The notes under the pieces: generated by a model
What the model saw: only the letters and a program-made list of their open reading frames with translations
The model's database searches: none
What the model was told of the DNA's origin: nothing
Translations under genes and position numbers: made by a program
Source of the DNA: Scopulibacillus darangshiensis
GTDB taxonomy: Bacteria; Bacillota; Bacilli; Bacillales; Sporolactobacillaceae
Assembly (NCBI RefSeq): GCF_004341035.1
Contig: NZ_SLXK01000011.1
Coordinates: forward strand, 48,470 to 112,469
Reading direction: 5' to 3'
DNA length: 64,000 bases
In this document: piece after piece, positions 9,704 through 18,628 of the stretch
How positions within the stretch are numbered: position 1 is the stretch's first letter
Layout: each line of letters opens with the position of its first letter

Positions 9704-10735
9704 TTATTTACTAGTGTAATCATGCACAAAATCCGTTAACTTTTTCAGTGTTGCAACGCTTGCTGCCGGGAATATACCGTGGCCAAGGTTAAAGATATGG
9801 CCGGTTGTCTCTTTGCCTTGATCCAGAATGGTCTTTGTTCGGTCCCTTAGCATATCAAAGGGTGCGAGTAATAAAGATGGATCAAGATTTCCTTGAAGAC
9901 CTTTCTGTATGCCCATTGCTCTGACATCCTTAATCGATGTTCGCCAGTCAATCGATAACACATCTACAGGCAGCTTATTCCATTCCTTTAATAAATGGCC
10001 CGATCCGCTGCCGAAATAGATGGTTGGAACGCCCGTTTCTTTCAAAGCTGTGAAGATCTTCTCCATTGCAGGAGCGATATAGATACGGTAATCCTGTTCC
10101 TCCAAGGCACCGACCCATGAATCGAAAACCTGGACGGCTTGTGCACCGGCCTTAATTTGTGCTTTAAGATATACGATCGTGAGTTCAGCAAGCTTGTCCA
10201 TTAACGCTTGCCAAACGCTGGGCTTGGCATACATGAACCCTTTCGTCTTATGGTAGCCTTTGGATGGGCCGCCTTCAATAATATAGCTTGCCAAAGTGAA
10301 CGGTGCTCCTGAGAACCCGATTAACGGCACATTCAATTGCTCCCTAAGAAGTTTCACCGTATCTAATATGAAAGGAACATCGCGATTCGGATCCAGGCTT
10401 CTCAGATTTTGTATATCTTCTATTGTTGAAACAGGATTTGAAATGACCGGTCCGACTCCTTCTACAATTTCAACATCGACACCGATCGGTTTCAGCGGTG
10501 TCATGATATCCGCGAACAGAATAGCAGCGTCGACACCTAATTGATCTACCGGGAGCTTTGTTACCTCAGCACACACTTCCGGGTTTTCATTAATGTCAAA
10601 GAAGCTGTATTTCTCTCTGATTTTTCGGTACTCAGGCTGATAACGTCCCGCCTGTCTCATGTACCATACAGGCGTATACGGGACATCCTCACCGCGGCAT
10701 GCCTTTAAAAATACATCATTAAACCTATTCGCCAA
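9704..10735 (-). CDS. hemE: Uroporphyrinogen decarboxylase
   Basis: Decarboxylates the four acetate side chains of uroporphyrinogen III to give coproporphyrinogen III. At 343 residues it has the diagnostic [16 protein letters not shown] motif (residues ~22-37), the ILFADIMTP segment with the catalytic aspartate (~72-80) and [17 protein letters not shown] (~143-159). Start is a TTG (10733-10735) preceded by GAAGGG at about nine nt; no ATG lies at a suitable position. First gene of the hemEHY operon; the 121-nt gap to pbpF upstream could hold its promoter. Confidence 0.95.
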   Translation of the reverse strand: MANRFNDVFLKACRGEDVPYTPVWYMRQAGRYQPEYRKIREKYSFFDINENPEVCAEVTKLPVDQLGVDAAILFADIMTPLKPIGVDVEIVEGVGPVISNPVSTIEDIQNLRSLDPNRDVPFILDTVKLLREQLNVPLIGFSGAPFTLASYIIEGGPSKGYHKTKGFMYAKPSVWQALMDKLAELTIVYLKAQIKAGAQAVQVFDSWVGALEEQDYRIYIAPAMEKIFTALKETGVPTIYFGSGSGHLLKEWNKLPVDVLSIDWRTSIKDVRAMGIQKGLQGNLDPSLLLAPFDMLRDRTKTILDQGKETTGHIFNLGHGIFPAASVATLKKLTDFVHDYTSK

Positions 10736-10856
10736 AACACGACACCCTTCCTCGTCCGTAACATATTCATTTCTATTTTATCTAAAAGCCGGATGAATTG
10801 CATTGATAAACGCTCGATTTCCTCCCCAACATCAATTGTTCAAGAAAATGTCTTAA

Positions 10857-13019
10857 TTAAAAGCCCGGAAACCAATCCACAGCCGCCCCGGGTGACGGGG
10901 CCCCTTCCTGTTTGGTTTGTACGTTATAAGGTACGACCACAAAGGAGCCCGTAGATAATGGGTTGGCGAAATCAACAACATATTCGCCTTTACCTGTGAC
11001 TTCTCCAATCTGCTGCCTTTGTCCGTCCTTCATTTCGTAGATACGGTAAATGACACGGTCATCCTCAAGCGGCGTCCATGTGAGCCTTACCGCGGGCAAA
11101 CCATACCTGCCTAATGTCACCGATGCTTCTAGATTTTTGATACTGCCCAACCGGATCGGCGGCTCCAAATCCTTCACACCTCTCGGCTTATGGAATGTCA
11201 AATGCTGCTGCTTCGGGATATCATTGATGATATCCTTGAATAGCCTGGTGGCATCACCGCTTCCGCTTGTCACATATTGATCCTCGGTGGTTGTATTATA
11301 ACCAATCCAGACCGCGCCGACGGCTTTCGGTGTGTAACCGACAAACCAGGCATCCCGTAGTCCGTCTTTCACCTTTTCGTAACCAGTAGATCCAGTTTTA
11401 CCTGCCAATGCAGTGTGTACCTCTCCTGCCTTGCCCGTACCATTTTGAACAACCGATTCAAGCATTTTTGTCATATACCATGCTGTTTGTTTTTTAAAGA
11501 CCTTTGTTGCCTTGGGCTTCGCATGGCCGATCAGTTCACCATCATGGTTGTAAATGGCTTTAATAAAATAAGGTTCAACTTTTTCACCATTATTAGGGAA
11601 CACACTGTAAGCAGAAGCCATTGAGAGCGGAGTGACCCCTTTTCGCAAGCCGCCAAGGGCAATTGCGAGGCCTTTATCCGGAAGCTTAAATCCCAGCTTT
11701 TTCAGATAGGCTTTGCCTTTTTCAATGCCAATTTTATTAAAAAGCCAAACTGCAGGGGCATTTGTTGAGTGCGTTAAGGCATCATACATGGTGATCTTTC
11801 CGGCATACTTGTGATTATAATTCTCAGGTGTGTAATCATCGTATTTGGCATATGTCAGCTTTTTATCGGTAAGCAAAGAATAAGGTTTATATTTCCCGGA
11901 ATTAAGCGCAGGGCCGTAAACCGCCAAGGGCTTAAATGTCGATCCGGGCTGGCGTTTCATCGTAACGTGGTTCAGCCCTTTTTTGACATAATGGCGTCCT
12001 CCTTGTACTGCAAGTACACCGCCTGTTTTCGGATCCATTAGGACAAAAGCGCCGTTGGGGGTTTTATTTGGATTAGAGCCCTTGAAATAGCTGTCATCTT
12101 TAAAATGCTTGTAGGATGCTTTTTGCGCTTTAATATCCATTGGGACGATGATTTTATACCCCCCGCTCAACACTTCTTCATTCGACAGGTGGTATTTCCT
12201 CTTAGCTTCATCTAGAACCATATCGACATATGTATAGAATTCAGGATGACTTTCATGCTTTTTCAGATCCAATCCAAGAGTTTTTCCCTGCAATCTGACA
12301 GCATCCTTTGAGCTGATATAACCTTGTTCTTCCATTAAGGATAAGACAAGATTACGGCGTTTCAGTGCTTTCTTTGGATGAAGAATCGGCGAATAAGTTG
12401 ACGGCGCTTTGAGCATGGCTGCAAGCATCGCCCCTTCGTCGACGGTTAATTCACTGACATCCTTATTGAAATAGAACTTTGCAGCAGATCCAATCCCATA
12501 TGCGCCATGGCCAAAATAGACGTCATTAAGATACATCTCGAGGATCTGCTGTTTGCTGTATTTTCGTTCAAGGTTTATAGCAATAACCGCTTCCTTTATC
12601 TTCCGCAGCCAGGATTTTTCATTTGAGAGAAAAACTCTTTTTGCGAGCTGTTGTGTGATCGTGCTGCCGCCTTCAGATTTGCTGCCGGATATGATGTCCC
12701 TAAATGCGGCTCTAAAGGTCCCGCGAAAATCTATGCCATAATGCTGATAGAAACGCGAATCCTCTGTTGCGATGAACGCTTCCTGGACTGACTTCGGGAT
12801 TTTTTCGATCGAGACAAGCTCTCGGTTTTCCAAATAAAGCTTGGAGATTTCGTGTCCCTCCGTATCGACTATTTTAGTTGTTGTGTCCATGACGAGATCT
12901 TTTTTGTCAATCACATAATTACCTGCAAAAATAATAATGATATAGCCAATAAGTCCGAGTATCAGCATCCCCAAAATAACATTGACAGCAATAAGCACTT
13001 TTTTTAGCAAAACAAACAC
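10857..13019 (-). CDS. pbpF: Class A penicillin-binding protein PbpF
   Basis: Bifunctional peptidoglycan synthase anchored in the membrane and acting outside the cell. After a short cytoplasmic tail there is one transmembrane helix (residues ~7-33). The glycosyltransferase (GT51) domain carries EDSRFYQHYGIDFRGT (~86-101) and GGSTITQQLAKRVF. The transpeptidase domain has the serine motif STFK (in RQPGSTFKPL, ~360), STN (THSTNAPAVW) and KTG (AGKTGSTGY). About 90 C-terminal residues look like a fibronectin type III module. The GTG start lies only ~3 nt from an AGGGGG site; a TTG three codons later (13008-13010) has better spacing and is an alternative. Same position next to hemE as in B. subtilis, where PbpF acts in sporulation and vegetative wall synthesis. 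Confidence 0.92.
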   Translation of the reverse strand: MFVLLKKVLIAVNVILGMLILGLIGYIIIIFAGNYVIDKKDLVMDTTTKIVDTEGHEISKLYLENRELVSIEKIPKSVQEAFIATEDSRFYQHYGIDFRGTFRAAFRDIISGSKSEGGSTITQQLAKRVFLSNEKSWLRKIKEAVIAINLERKYSKQQILEMYLNDVYFGHGAYGIGSAAKFYFNKDVSELTVDEGAMLAAMLKAPSTYSPILHPKKALKRRNLVLSLMEEQGYISSKDAVRLQGKTLGLDLKKHESHPEFYTYVDMVLDEAKRKYHLSNEEVLSGGYKIIVPMDIKAQKASYKHFKDDSYFKGSNPNKTPNGAFVLMDPKTGGVLAVQGGRHYVKKGLNHVTMKRQPGSTFKPLAVYGPALNSGKYKPYSLLTDKKLTYAKYDDYTPENYNHKYAGKITMYDALTHSTNAPAVWLFNKIGIEKGKAYLKKLGFKLPDKGLAIALGGLRKGVTPLSMASAYSVFPNNGEKVEPYFIKAIYNHDGELIGHAKPKATKVFKKQTAWYMTKMLESVVQNGTGKAGEVHTALAGKTGSTGYEKVKDGLRDAWFVGYTPKAVGAVWIGYNTTTEDQYVTSGSGDATRLFKDIINDIPKQQHLTFHKPRGVKDLEPPIRLGSIKNLEASVTLGRYGLPAVRLTWTPLEDDRVIYRIYEMKDGQRQQIGEVTGKGEYVVDFANPLSTGSFVVVPYNVQTKQEGAPSPGAAVDWFPGF

Positions 13020-13140
13020 ACCCCCTTTGGGCTGTTTTTCTTTTCTTTATCTTCCGCAAAAAAGAATAAAAAATGAGTGATTGATTTTTCTTTTTCGAAT
13101 GTATAAACCTTAACTTTAAGGTTACATTAATAATTGTCGT

Positions 13141-13212
13141 TGGGATATAGCCAAGCGGTAAGGCAACGGGCTTTGACTCCGTGATTCGCAGGTTCGAACC
13201 CTGCTATCCCAG
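13141..13212 (+). tRNA. tRNA-Gln (anticodon TTG)
   Basis: Complete cloverleaf: 7-bp acceptor stem TGGGATA/TATCCCA, D-arm GCCAAGCGGTAAGGC, anticodon arm with loop CTTTGAC (anticodon TTG, reading CAA/CAG), and T-arm GCAGG-TTCGAAC-CCTGC. CCA is not encoded. A solitary tRNA gene; no integrated element is seen beside it. Confidence 0.97.
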
Positions 13213-13263
13213 TCACATAATACCTAACCAAATGTTATAGAAGAAAATTTGTTTGTCAAGATA

Positions 13264-13293
13264 AAAACAGCCGCCAAATTGGCGGCTGTTTTT
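13264..13293. terminator. Bidirectional terminator between tRNA-Gln and the TerC-like gene
   Basis: Symmetric stem AAAACAGCCGCCA / TGGCGGCTGTTTT followed by T residues on both strands; it can end the tRNA transcript on the plus strand and the TerC-like gene on the minus strand. Confidence 0.85.
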
Positions 13294-13302
13294 ATCTTTT
13301 TT

Positions 13303-14031
13303 TTAAGACGATTGCCGTTCGGATTCATTGCCTACGCTATTTTCATCATTGTTTTCGCAGGCAGTGTTGTTTCCTTTTTTGTTTTTCCTGAGTCCGATAA
13401 ACAAAACACCTATAATGATCAACCCTTCAATGCACCACTTCCAGATGGCATGGCCTGTGAAGAAGTCTTCCATGAATGGTTCGCTGAACAACATTTTTGC
13501 TGCGGTGAATGCCAAGACGGCCGAACCGGCATAGATGATCCAAGAATAACGATCGACGAGTTTTAAGAACAAGGTGCTTCCCCACATGATCATAGGAATG
13601 CTAATGATTAGCCCTAATATAACCATGAAGTAACTGCCATGAGAGGCACCAGCAATGGCTAAGACATTATCCAGACCCATTAAGGCGTCAGCTATAACAA
13701 TCGTCCGAATCGCCTCTGTTAAACTCGTCCCCGCTTTTATACCATCATGCCCTTTATTGTCAATTAAGAGCTTATACGCAATCCAGATGAGCAGGATCCC
13801 GCCAACCAAATGCAGCCCTGGAATCTTGAGAAGCCACACCACAATTAAAGTGGCCGTCGCCCGTATTGCCACCGCGCCTATCGTTCCCCAAAGAATTGCT
13901 TTCTTTTGCTGTTTTTCAGGCAGCCTGCGAGCAGCAAGTGCTATGACTATGGCATTGTCTCCGGCAAGAATTAAATCCAAGCCAACAATCAATAACAGCG
14001 TTGTCCAGAATTCTAAAGTAAAAATATCCAA
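13303..14031 (-). CDS. TerC/YjbE-family membrane protein, probable Mn2+ exporter
   Basis: A 242-residue integral membrane protein with about seven spans. The TerC-family signatures are present: LILAGDNAIVIALAARRLP (residues ~21-39, here given as GDNAIVIALA) and DALMGLDNVLAIAGA (~113-127), each with the conserved acidic residue and Asn proposed to handle a divalent metal. The C-terminal ~25 residues are hydrophilic and Asn/Glu rich. Proteins of this family (B. subtilis YceF, YkoY) export manganese and are often controlled by the yybP-ykoY riboswitch, which is found in the leader here. That regulatory context strongly supports a manganese role. Confidence 0.9.
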   Translation of the reverse strand: MDIFTLEFWTTLLLIVGLDLILAGDNAIVIALAARRLPEKQQKKAILWGTIGAVAIRATATLIVVWLLKIPGLHLVGGILLIWIAYKLLIDNKGHDGIKAGTSLTEAIRTIVIADALMGLDNVLAIAGASHGSYFMVILGLIISIPMIMWGSTLFLKLVDRYSWIIYAGSAVLAFTAAKMLFSEPFMEDFFTGHAIWKWCIEGLIIIGVLFIGLRKNKKGNNTACENNDENSVGNESERQSS

Positions 14032-14133
14032 TATCCCACTCTCCCCAATTTAAGATTTGTTGTAAGACCAAACAATAATTTCTTTTTTAATATTGCCGTT
14101 TACTTTGCCGAACTTTTTCTACTTCTTATAAAC

Positions 14134-14178
14134 AAAAAAAGCAACCTTCACCCTCCTTTCGGATTGGGTAAAGGTTGC
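14134..14178 (-). terminator. Second terminator hairpin in the yybP-ykoY leader
   Basis: Minus-strand stem GCAACCTTTACCC / GGGTGAAGGTTGC followed by seven T residues, between the riboswitch and the coding region. Its 5' arm is also complementary to the 3' arm of the first terminator (14195-14206). Confidence 0.8.
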
Positions 14179-14193
14179 CTTATAAAATATAAA

Positions 14194-14226
14194 AAACCTT
14201 TACCCCGAAACGTTCAGGCAAAGGTC
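14194..14226 (-). terminator. First (switching) terminator overlapping the aptamer P1 helix
   Basis: Minus-strand ACCTTTGCC / GGGGTAAAGGT stem followed by a run of six T residues. The 5' arm is the 3' strand of aptamer helix P1, so folding of the aptamer and of this terminator are mutually exclusive. Confidence 0.7.
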
Positions 14227-14312
14227 TTGCTAACAACATTTAAGTTGCCAACAAAGCCGGGGACATTGATCCCGTAATGACGACCTTGTTGTACAGCTAC
14301 TCCCCTTTGAGA
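14217..14312 (-). ncRNA. yybP-ykoY manganese riboswitch aptamer
   Basis: The minus strand shows the hallmarks of this class: 5' CAAAGGGGAGTAGC, the internal CCCCGGCTTTGTTG segment pairing with AACAAGGTCGTC, and 3' AGCAAGACCTTTGCC. The 5' CAAAGG pairs with CCTTTG to close P1. This RNA senses Mn2+ and turns on metal-export genes; it lies in the leader of the TerC-like gene. The overlapping terminator implies an ON switch when Mn2+ is bound, as known for the class. Confidence 0.93.
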
Positions 14313-14329
14313 GTTATTCATTTAACCTC

Positions 14330-14358
14330 ATAATAAGCTATAAAAGGGATTCCGTCAA
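14330..14358 (-). promoter_or_regulatory. Promoter of the riboswitch-TerC transcript
   Basis: On the minus strand TTGACG (-35), 17-nt spacer, TATTAT (-10), ending 18 nt before the aptamer. Confidence 0.75.
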
Positions 14359-14523
14359 CTGAAAAAATTGTAACGAAACTGTAATGAAAACCCTCTCCTT
14401 CCCGGCAAAACGCCATTTTAAGGATATTAATACCAGCAGTCCTTAAACACATATAATTGTTTTTCTTTTTTTATAAGAGTAAAATCCCTCTCTGCAAACC
14501 AACTTTGACGGAGATGATACAAA

Positions 14524-16029
14524 ATGGATACTATCCAGCATATTCTTACCACTAGAGCAGAACAAACCCCTGAGTTAGAGGCCTTAGTGGCCGGCGGGAA
14601 GCGTTATACTTTCCAAGAATACAATGAACGCGCGAGGAAGCTTGCGCATTATTTGTTAACAGCTGATGTCCAAAAAGGAGATCGCATAGCGATTCTCGGC
14701 AAAAACAATCATACCTTTCCAACTATTATTCAAGCGGCAATAAAAATAGGAGCTATCGCTGTCCCTTTAAATACTCACTTGACCTCCTATGAGCTTGACG
14801 GCATTATCTTGAACAGCAAACCAAAGGTTTTCTTTTATGACGATGAATTTTCCAATACAGTGAATGCCTCCGAAAATACTAGCATGATAACCAACATCAT
14901 TAAAACCTGTATTGGCATGGAAACAACAGCTGAATTTGATAACTTATTTGCTGGGCAACCTATTACTGATCCAACCGTGGCTGCAGAACCGGAAGATCCC
15001 GCTGCCATCCTATTTACTTCGGGGACAACTGGGAACCCAAAGGGCTGCATTATCGGTCATCACCAAGTGGCAAGCTACTTCAATCAAATGGAAAATTTAA
15101 GCTTCAGACAATCAGGCGGACGTTATCTTGCCGTCCATCCTCTCTTTCATATGAGCGGTTTTCTTAACATATTGAACGCTATCCACTATGGCCTGACGAT
15201 TGTTTGCCTGCCTGATCAAGATCCTGCAAAAATATGGGCGATCATTAACGAAGAAAAAATAACAACCATGATGGCATTCCCATCGCTTTACACCTACATG
15301 ATGGAAGAATTCAAACAAAACAACTGGGAAGCCCCTTCCTTAAAATCAGTTTCAGCCGGCGGGACACCTGTTCCGGAACAACTTATCAAACAGTATGCTG
15401 ATGCTGGCATCATGATGGGACAAGGTTTTGGCAGCACAGAGGCCTGGGGTGTCAGCTACTGGCATCCGCAAATGGGTTTTGAAAAGGTGAGCTCGGCCGG
15501 AAAACCCTTTAATCATGTCGAAGTCAAAATTGTTGACCCTGAAAGCGGGGATGAGCTTCAGGCAGGTACAATCGGGGAAATTATTATTAAAAGTCCTTTT
15601 CTCTTCAGAGGCTACTGGAATAACCCTTCGGCAACTGACAGCGTCCTAATTAATGGCTGGTATCATATCGGGGACGCCGGCTATCTTGATGAGGATGGCT
15701 ATTTGTACATTACTGGCCGTTATAAAGATATGATTGTCTGCGGCGGTGACAACATCTATCCTGACCAAGTCGAGGAAGTCATTTACGAATGTGATGGTGT
15801 CCTCGAAGCAGCGGTCATCGGTATTCCTGATGACTTTTGGGGAGAGGTGCCAAGAGCTTATATTGTCCAATCAGCGGATGGTTGCTTGACCGATAAAGAT
15901 ATCATTCAGCACTGTCAAAAGAAAATCGCCGATTATAAAGTTCCAGAGATTGTTTTTGTAGACCAGCTGCCAAAAAACAGCCTAGGAAAAATATTAAAGC
16001 GTGACTTAAGAAAAGAAGCGGTCGGTTAA
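14524..16029 (+). CDS. AMP-binding class I adenylate-forming enzyme (acyl-CoA synthetase-like)
   Basis: A 501-residue acyl/aryl-CoA synthetase-type enzyme. It has the phosphate-binding loop FTSGTTGNPKGC (residues ~161-172), the GFGSTEAWG adenine-binding motif (~300-308), YHIGDAGYLDEDGYLYITGRYKDM with the hinge aspartate, VCGGDNIYPDQVEEV, and the C-terminal catalytic lysine in GKILKRDLR. Comparable to long-chain or short-chain acyl-CoA ligases, but the substrate is not predictable. ATG start with GGAG upstream. It is followed by its own terminator, then a transporter and a lipid-kinase-like gene on the same strand; whether these work together is unknown. Confidence 0.88.
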   Translation: MDTIQHILTTRAEQTPELEALVAGGKRYTFQEYNERARKLAHYLLTADVQKGDRIAILGKNNHTFPTIIQAAIKIGAIAVPLNTHLTSYELDGIILNSKPKVFFYDDEFSNTVNASENTSMITNIIKTCIGMETTAEFDNLFAGQPITDPTVAAEPEDPAAILFTSGTTGNPKGCIIGHHQVASYFNQMENLSFRQSGGRYLAVHPLFHMSGFLNILNAIHYGLTIVCLPDQDPAKIWAIINEEKITTMMAFPSLYTYMMEEFKQNNWEAPSLKSVSAGGTPVPEQLIKQYADAGIMMGQGFGSTEAWGVSYWHPQMGFEKVSSAGKPFNHVEVKIVDPESGDELQAGTIGEIIIKSPFLFRGYWNNPSATDSVLINGWYHIGDAGYLDEDGYLYITGRYKDMIVCGGDNIYPDQVEEVIYECDGVLEAAVIGIPDDFWGEVPRAYIVQSADGCLTDKDIIQHCQKKIADYKVPEIVFVDQLPKNSLGKILKRDLRKEAVG

Positions 16030-16041
16030 TAGAGATACTAG

Positions 16042-16073
16042 AAGATCGGAGGTATTAGCCCCCGATCTTTTTA
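16042..16073 (+). terminator. Terminator of the acyl-CoA synthetase-like gene
   Basis: Stem AAGATCGG / CCGATCTT followed by TTTT, 12 nt after the stop. Confidence 0.8.
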
Positions 16074-16123
16074 TTAAAATAAACACGTCATAGATTAATA
16101 AAGGATAACAGCCGACAATCTTC

Positions 16124-16149
16124 GGGATTATTTCCCCGGAAATAATCCC
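16124..16149 (+). promoter_or_regulatory. Perfect 12-bp inverted repeat upstream of the transporter gene
   Basis: Arms GGGATTATTTCC (16124-16135) and GGAAATAATCCC (16138-16149) separated by CC, ending 4 nt before a TTGACA hexamer. There is no T run after it, so it looks like an operator rather than a terminator. The regulator is unknown. Confidence 0.6.
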
Positions 16150-16153
16150 CGTA

Positions 16154-16184
16154 TTGACAAAAAGCAACAACAATTTGGTATAAC
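16154..16184 (+). promoter_or_regulatory. Putative promoter of the transporter-kinase operon
   Basis: TTGACA (-35) and TATAAC (-10) separated by 19 nt, a longer spacer than ideal, 113 nt before the transporter start and directly after the inverted repeat at 16124-16149. Confidence 0.5.
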
Positions 16185-16296
16185 CCTTAGAAGGTTTATT
16201 TCTACGCCCCTGGACGGAGTTAACCCTAGTCACACCCAAATCCTCCCCCGCATATTTTATAGGCAAACAACACGTTAATCTATAGGAGGAAGGCAG

Positions 16297-17694
16297 ATGG
16301 GCATTGACTTAACAGTTCTTCATTGGGTCTACCTTTTATTTATTTTTATCATTATTGCCGTCATGATTATGAGGCGCGATACGACGCTAGTGTGTATTAT
16401 CGGTATATTCCTGCTCGGTTTGCTTGCTACATCCTCATTAACAACCGCATTAGGCGGTGTTTTTAACAGCCTGATCTATGCTATTACTCAATTATTAGGG
16501 ACAATTCTTGTAATTTCAGTCATTGTGGCGATGAGTCATGTCATGACGAAAACTGGAATCAATGATGTCATGATTTCCCCTTTTTCTAAATTCATTAAAA
16601 CCCCTACACTTGCCTTTTGGGTCATTGGATTCTTGATGATGGTTGTCTCCTTGTTCTTCTGGCCAACACCAGCTGTAGCCCTTCTTGGTGTAGTGCTGCT
16701 TCCGGTCGCGCTAAGAGTCGGTTTGCCAGCCATTGGCGCCGCGATTGCTATGAACTTATTCGGCCATGGAATAGCGCTTTCGGGCGACTACATTATTCAG
16801 GGGGCTCCAAAGCTTACAGCTGATGCAGCTGGCATCCCCGTATCAGACGTCATGGTTGCCAGTGTACCGCTTGTTATCATTATGGGTGCGGTAACGACTG
16901 TGGCGGCCTTTATTTTATTGAAAAGGGATATAAAGCGAGGAGCTTTGGTTGTAGATGCAGCTGAGATTAAAGAGCTGGATAGGAAAACCTCAAGGGGGAA
17001 GGAAACTTTATCCAGGAAAAGCAAAGTGTTATTTGCTGTCCTGATCCCCGTACTCCTGCTCTTAGATGTAACAGGCATGATCTTATTCCATTTGCAAGGC
17101 GGAGATGCCACGGCATTAATCGGCGGCACAATTATTTTCATACTTATGGCTATCTCACTAGCTGCACATAAAAATAAAGGTTTAGAGAAAATAACTGAGT
17201 ATCTTATCGAAGGCTTCCAATTCGGCTTTAAAGTTTTCGGTCCGGTTATTCCGATTGCTGCCTTCTTTTATATGGGGGATTCGGGATTTCAAGCGGTCTT
17301 CGGCAATGTTCTTCCTGCCCATTCAGAAGGCATCGTGAATGACCTCGGTTTTGCTTTAGCGCATGTGGCTCCGCTTAACACGGAGGTCGCCGCCGGAACA
17401 TTAACCATTGTCGGTGCGATTACTGGTCTTGATGGATCGGGTTTCTCGGGAATTTCATTAGCAGGTTCGATCGCCCACCTCTTCGCCACTGCGATCGGCA
17501 GCGGAATAGATACTTTGACTGCGCTTGGGCAAATCGCAGCCATTTGGGTTGGCGGCGGAACACTCGTCCCTTGGGCTCTCATTCCCGCTGCCGCCATTTG
17601 TAATGTCGATGCATTTGAACTTGCAAGGCGGAACTTATTACCGGTCATTATCGGGCTTGTCGTAACCACAATCGCTGCCATGTTTTTGATATAG
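16297..17694 (+). CDS. Multi-span membrane transporter, ion-transporter-superfamily-like
   Basis: A 465-residue hydrophobic protein with about 11 to 12 membrane spans in two halves, separated by a charged loop at residues ~205-245. Organic-anion/citrate-type and GntP-type carriers share this overall look, with small-residue motifs in each half (NLFGHGIALSGDYIIQGAP and GAITGLDGSGFSGISLAGS regions, seen around residues 148-166 and 374-392). I cannot assign a substrate. ATG start preceded by GGAGGAAG. It is followed 80 nt later by a diacylglycerol-kinase-like gene on the same strand without an obvious terminator between, so the two are probably co-transcribed. Confidence 0.75.
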   Translation: MGIDLTVLHWVYLLFIFIIIAVMIMRRDTTLVCIIGIFLLGLLATSSLTTALGGVFNSLIYAITQLLGTILVISVIVAMSHVMTKTGINDVMISPFSKFIKTPTLAFWVIGFLMMVVSLFFWPTPAVALLGVVLLPVALRVGLPAIGAAIAMNLFGHGIALSGDYIIQGAPKLTADAAGIPVSDVMVASVPLVIIMGAVTTVAAFILLKRDIKRGALVVDAAEIKELDRKTSRGKETLSRKSKVLFAVLIPVLLLLDVTGMILFHLQGGDATALIGGTIIFILMAISLAAHKNKGLEKITEYLIEGFQFGFKVFGPVIPIAAFFYMGDSGFQAVFGNVLPAHSEGIVNDLGFALAHVAPLNTEVAAGTLTIVGAITGLDGSGFSGISLAGSIAHLFATAIGSGIDTLTALGQIAAIWVGGGTLVPWALIPAAAICNVDAFELARRNLLPVIIGLVVTTIAAMFLI

Positions 17695-17774
17695 ATCAAA
17701 AGAAAGAGGTGTAGCCACCGGGAAAACAGGGAAATACATTCACACAACTTTATGTTCGTGAAAGGAAGTCATAA

Positions 17775-18560
17775 ATGAAAACAGTTTCGGTCATCATTAA
17801 TCTAAATGCTGACGGGCAAATGATTAAACAGGATGATATCGATAGAATCGACACGATCCTTTCATCGGCTTTTGAGACCGTGGCATTCTATGAAGCAAAA
17901 CTGAAAAGTGAATGTACAGGACTTGCCCGAAGGCTTGCCAAAGATTCTGACGTCCTAATTGCCATGGGTGGCGACAGTACCGTTTACGAAATTATTAATA
18001 CGATAGCTATATTAAAACACCGTCCCGTATTTTCTATTATCCCCGGGGGTAAATGTAATGGTTTCTCAAAGGCATTAGGTTTGAGCCGCCAGCCGATAAA
18101 AGCTGCCGAGCAAATCGCCAAAAAGAACATTAGAAGTTTTGATGTCGGTCACGATGGCACCGAATACTTTATAAACCTTTTGGATTTTAAAAACCCAGAT
18201 GAACATGGGCCTTTTCATTATGAGCTATCGAGCAAACATTACTATTTTTCTGGCAAAGCGGAGTCAGTCCTCGTTGCAAATAATCCATACGCTTGCGAAG
18301 GACTTCCTTTACTCCGGGATGTAGACCTTCAAGACGGCCTTCTTGATGTATACATTCTTAGGGAATCCAAATATGATTCGTCACTATTAAATACTGGATT
18401 AACCTCTATTTTCAGTGACGATATTATCCATTTCCAAACACCTGACTTGGCTATCCAGACCTCCCCGAGCTATATTCCCGATCGTGACAGGGAAAGACTT
18501 CATCGTCCGCCTGCAAATATTCACATCAAGCCCGGATATTTAAAAGTCCTTGCAGGATAG
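17775..18560 (+). CDS. Diacylglycerol/sphingosine-kinase catalytic-domain protein
   Basis: A 261-residue soluble protein matching the DAGK catalytic fold. The nucleotide-binding signature is present but altered: AMGGDSTVYEIIN (residues ~63-75) instead of the usual GGDGTxNEV. PGGKCNGFSKALGL (~91-104) corresponds to the PLGTxNDFAR loop, and LQDGLLDV (~190-197) to the conserved DGxLDV motif. Family members phosphorylate lipids such as diacylglycerol, but the Gly-to-Ser and Asn-to-Tyr changes and the PGGK loop mean activity and substrate are uncertain. ATG start with GAAAGGAAG upstream. Likely in an operon with the transporter at 16297. Confidence 0.78.
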   Translation: MKTVSVIINLNADGQMIKQDDIDRIDTILSSAFETVAFYEAKLKSECTGLARRLAKDSDVLIAMGGDSTVYEIINTIAILKHRPVFSIIPGGKCNGFSKALGLSRQPIKAAEQIAKKNIRSFDVGHDGTEYFINLLDFKNPDEHGPFHYELSSKHYYFSGKAESVLVANNPYACEGLPLLRDVDLQDGLLDVYILRESKYDSSLLNTGLTSIFSDDIIHFQTPDLAIQTSPSYIPDRDRERLHRPPANIHIKPGYLKVLAG

Positions 18561-18628
18561 GTTTAACCTTTGAATATTAGGGTAAATAATATTATGTGAA
18601 TGATTAATAGAAAGGATGACAACTAATA

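Noticed and set aside
13141..13212. tRNA-Gln as an integration site for a mobile element
   Set aside because: No integrase, no partial tRNA repeat nearby and no change in gene content next to it.
13249..13566. Plus-strand frame over the TerC-like gene
   Set aside because: It runs antisense through the C-terminal end of a clearly conserved gene and through the terminator.
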